NCBI GenBank assembly: GCA_024405335.1
Contig: JAKSOX010000021.1
Location: 1-16,833, forward strand
Source of the DNA: Kiritimatiellia bacterium
Lineage (GTDB): Bacteria > Verrucomicrobiota > Kiritimatiellia > RFP12 > UBA1067
Length of the DNA: 16,833 bases
Direction of reading: 5' to 3'
Positions 16,786-16,833 of the stretch are shown in pieces. The position numbers and the translations under genes were made by a program. Position 1 is the stretch's first letter, and every line of letters starts with the position of its first letter. The notes under the pieces are model-generated. The model was given only the letters and a program-made list of their open reading frames with translations, was not told the DNA's origin and searched no databases.

Positions 16786-16798
16786 CGAATCCAGGGAA

Positions 16799-16833
16799 TG
16801 GAGCGGGCGATGGGAATCGAACCCACGTAAGAA
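16799..16833 (-). tRNA. tRNA-Gly, 3' part only
   Basis: The minus strand gives the T arm (GUGGG-UUCGAUU-CCCAU), the acceptor 3' strand CGCCCGC, discriminator U and encoded CCA (16801-16799). The 5' acceptor must be GCGGGCG. That sequence with discriminator U is typical of bacterial tRNA-Gly. The anticodon lies beyond the right edge, so the isoacceptor is undetermined. Confidence 0.8.

Noticed and set aside
16803..16833. Coding end of a plus-strand protein reading MGIEPT
   Set aside because: This is the reverse complement of the T arm of the tRNA-Gly.

Overview
The window is GC-rich, and every gene I can support, including both tRNAs, lies on the minus strand. The gene content points to an anaerobic, probably host- or gut-associated bacterium of the PVC group, most like Kiritimatiellota, Lentisphaerota or Verrucomicrobiota. 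This rests on Hanks-type kinases with DLG in place of DFG, a kinase fused to a BspA-like leucine-rich ectodomain, an IscU-like scaffold of the type found beside GGGtGRT proteins in anaerobes, and a large secreted sialate-O-acetylesterase/deacetylase fusion. The phylum is an inference from composition and family memory, not from a marker alignment.

Read in the direction of transcription (high to low coordinate), there are five units. (1) The 3' end of a tRNA-Gly sits at the right edge. It is followed by an 850-residue exported protein (SASA esterase plus a NodB-like deacetylase domain) and, 7 bases later, a MATE efflux transporter. (2) lysS leads an operon with an LRR-receptor-like Ser/Thr kinase, a PP2C phosphatase, a tail-anchored Ser/Thr kinase and an M20 dipeptidase. 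Several of these genes overlap by ATGA, and a hairpin plus T-tract follows. (3) A cytoplasmic TPR protein, a zinc-ribbon/coiled-coil protein, a PgsA-like CDP-alcohol phosphatidyltransferase and an MFS transporter form a second tight operon. (4) A tRNA with anticodon CAU (elongator Met) is followed in the same apparent transcript by a 74-residue very basic orphan protein and prmA. (5) A partial IscU/NifU-like Fe-S scaffold gene has its own promoter and a palindromic candidate operator.

Upstream of five units I read the same extended -10 element, GTGR followed by TATNNT. Only two of the five have a recognisable -35. One of these -10 elements lies six bases before an ATG, which predicts a leaderless mRNA.

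The most unusual DNA is the gap at 1699-2185. Seven copies of an 8-bp core (TGCCGTCA; the seventh is TGGCGTCA) recur at exactly 22-bp spacing with variable 14-bp fillers. They are followed by a strong Shine-Dalgarno and a start codon of an ORF that is cut off against the convergent MFS gene. I read this as the probable end of an IS21-like element with its transposase lost; an iteron or operator array is the alternative.

The signalling cassette (LRR-kinase, phosphatase, tail-anchored kinase) inside a lysyl-tRNA synthetase operon is the best candidate for a little-described system here.
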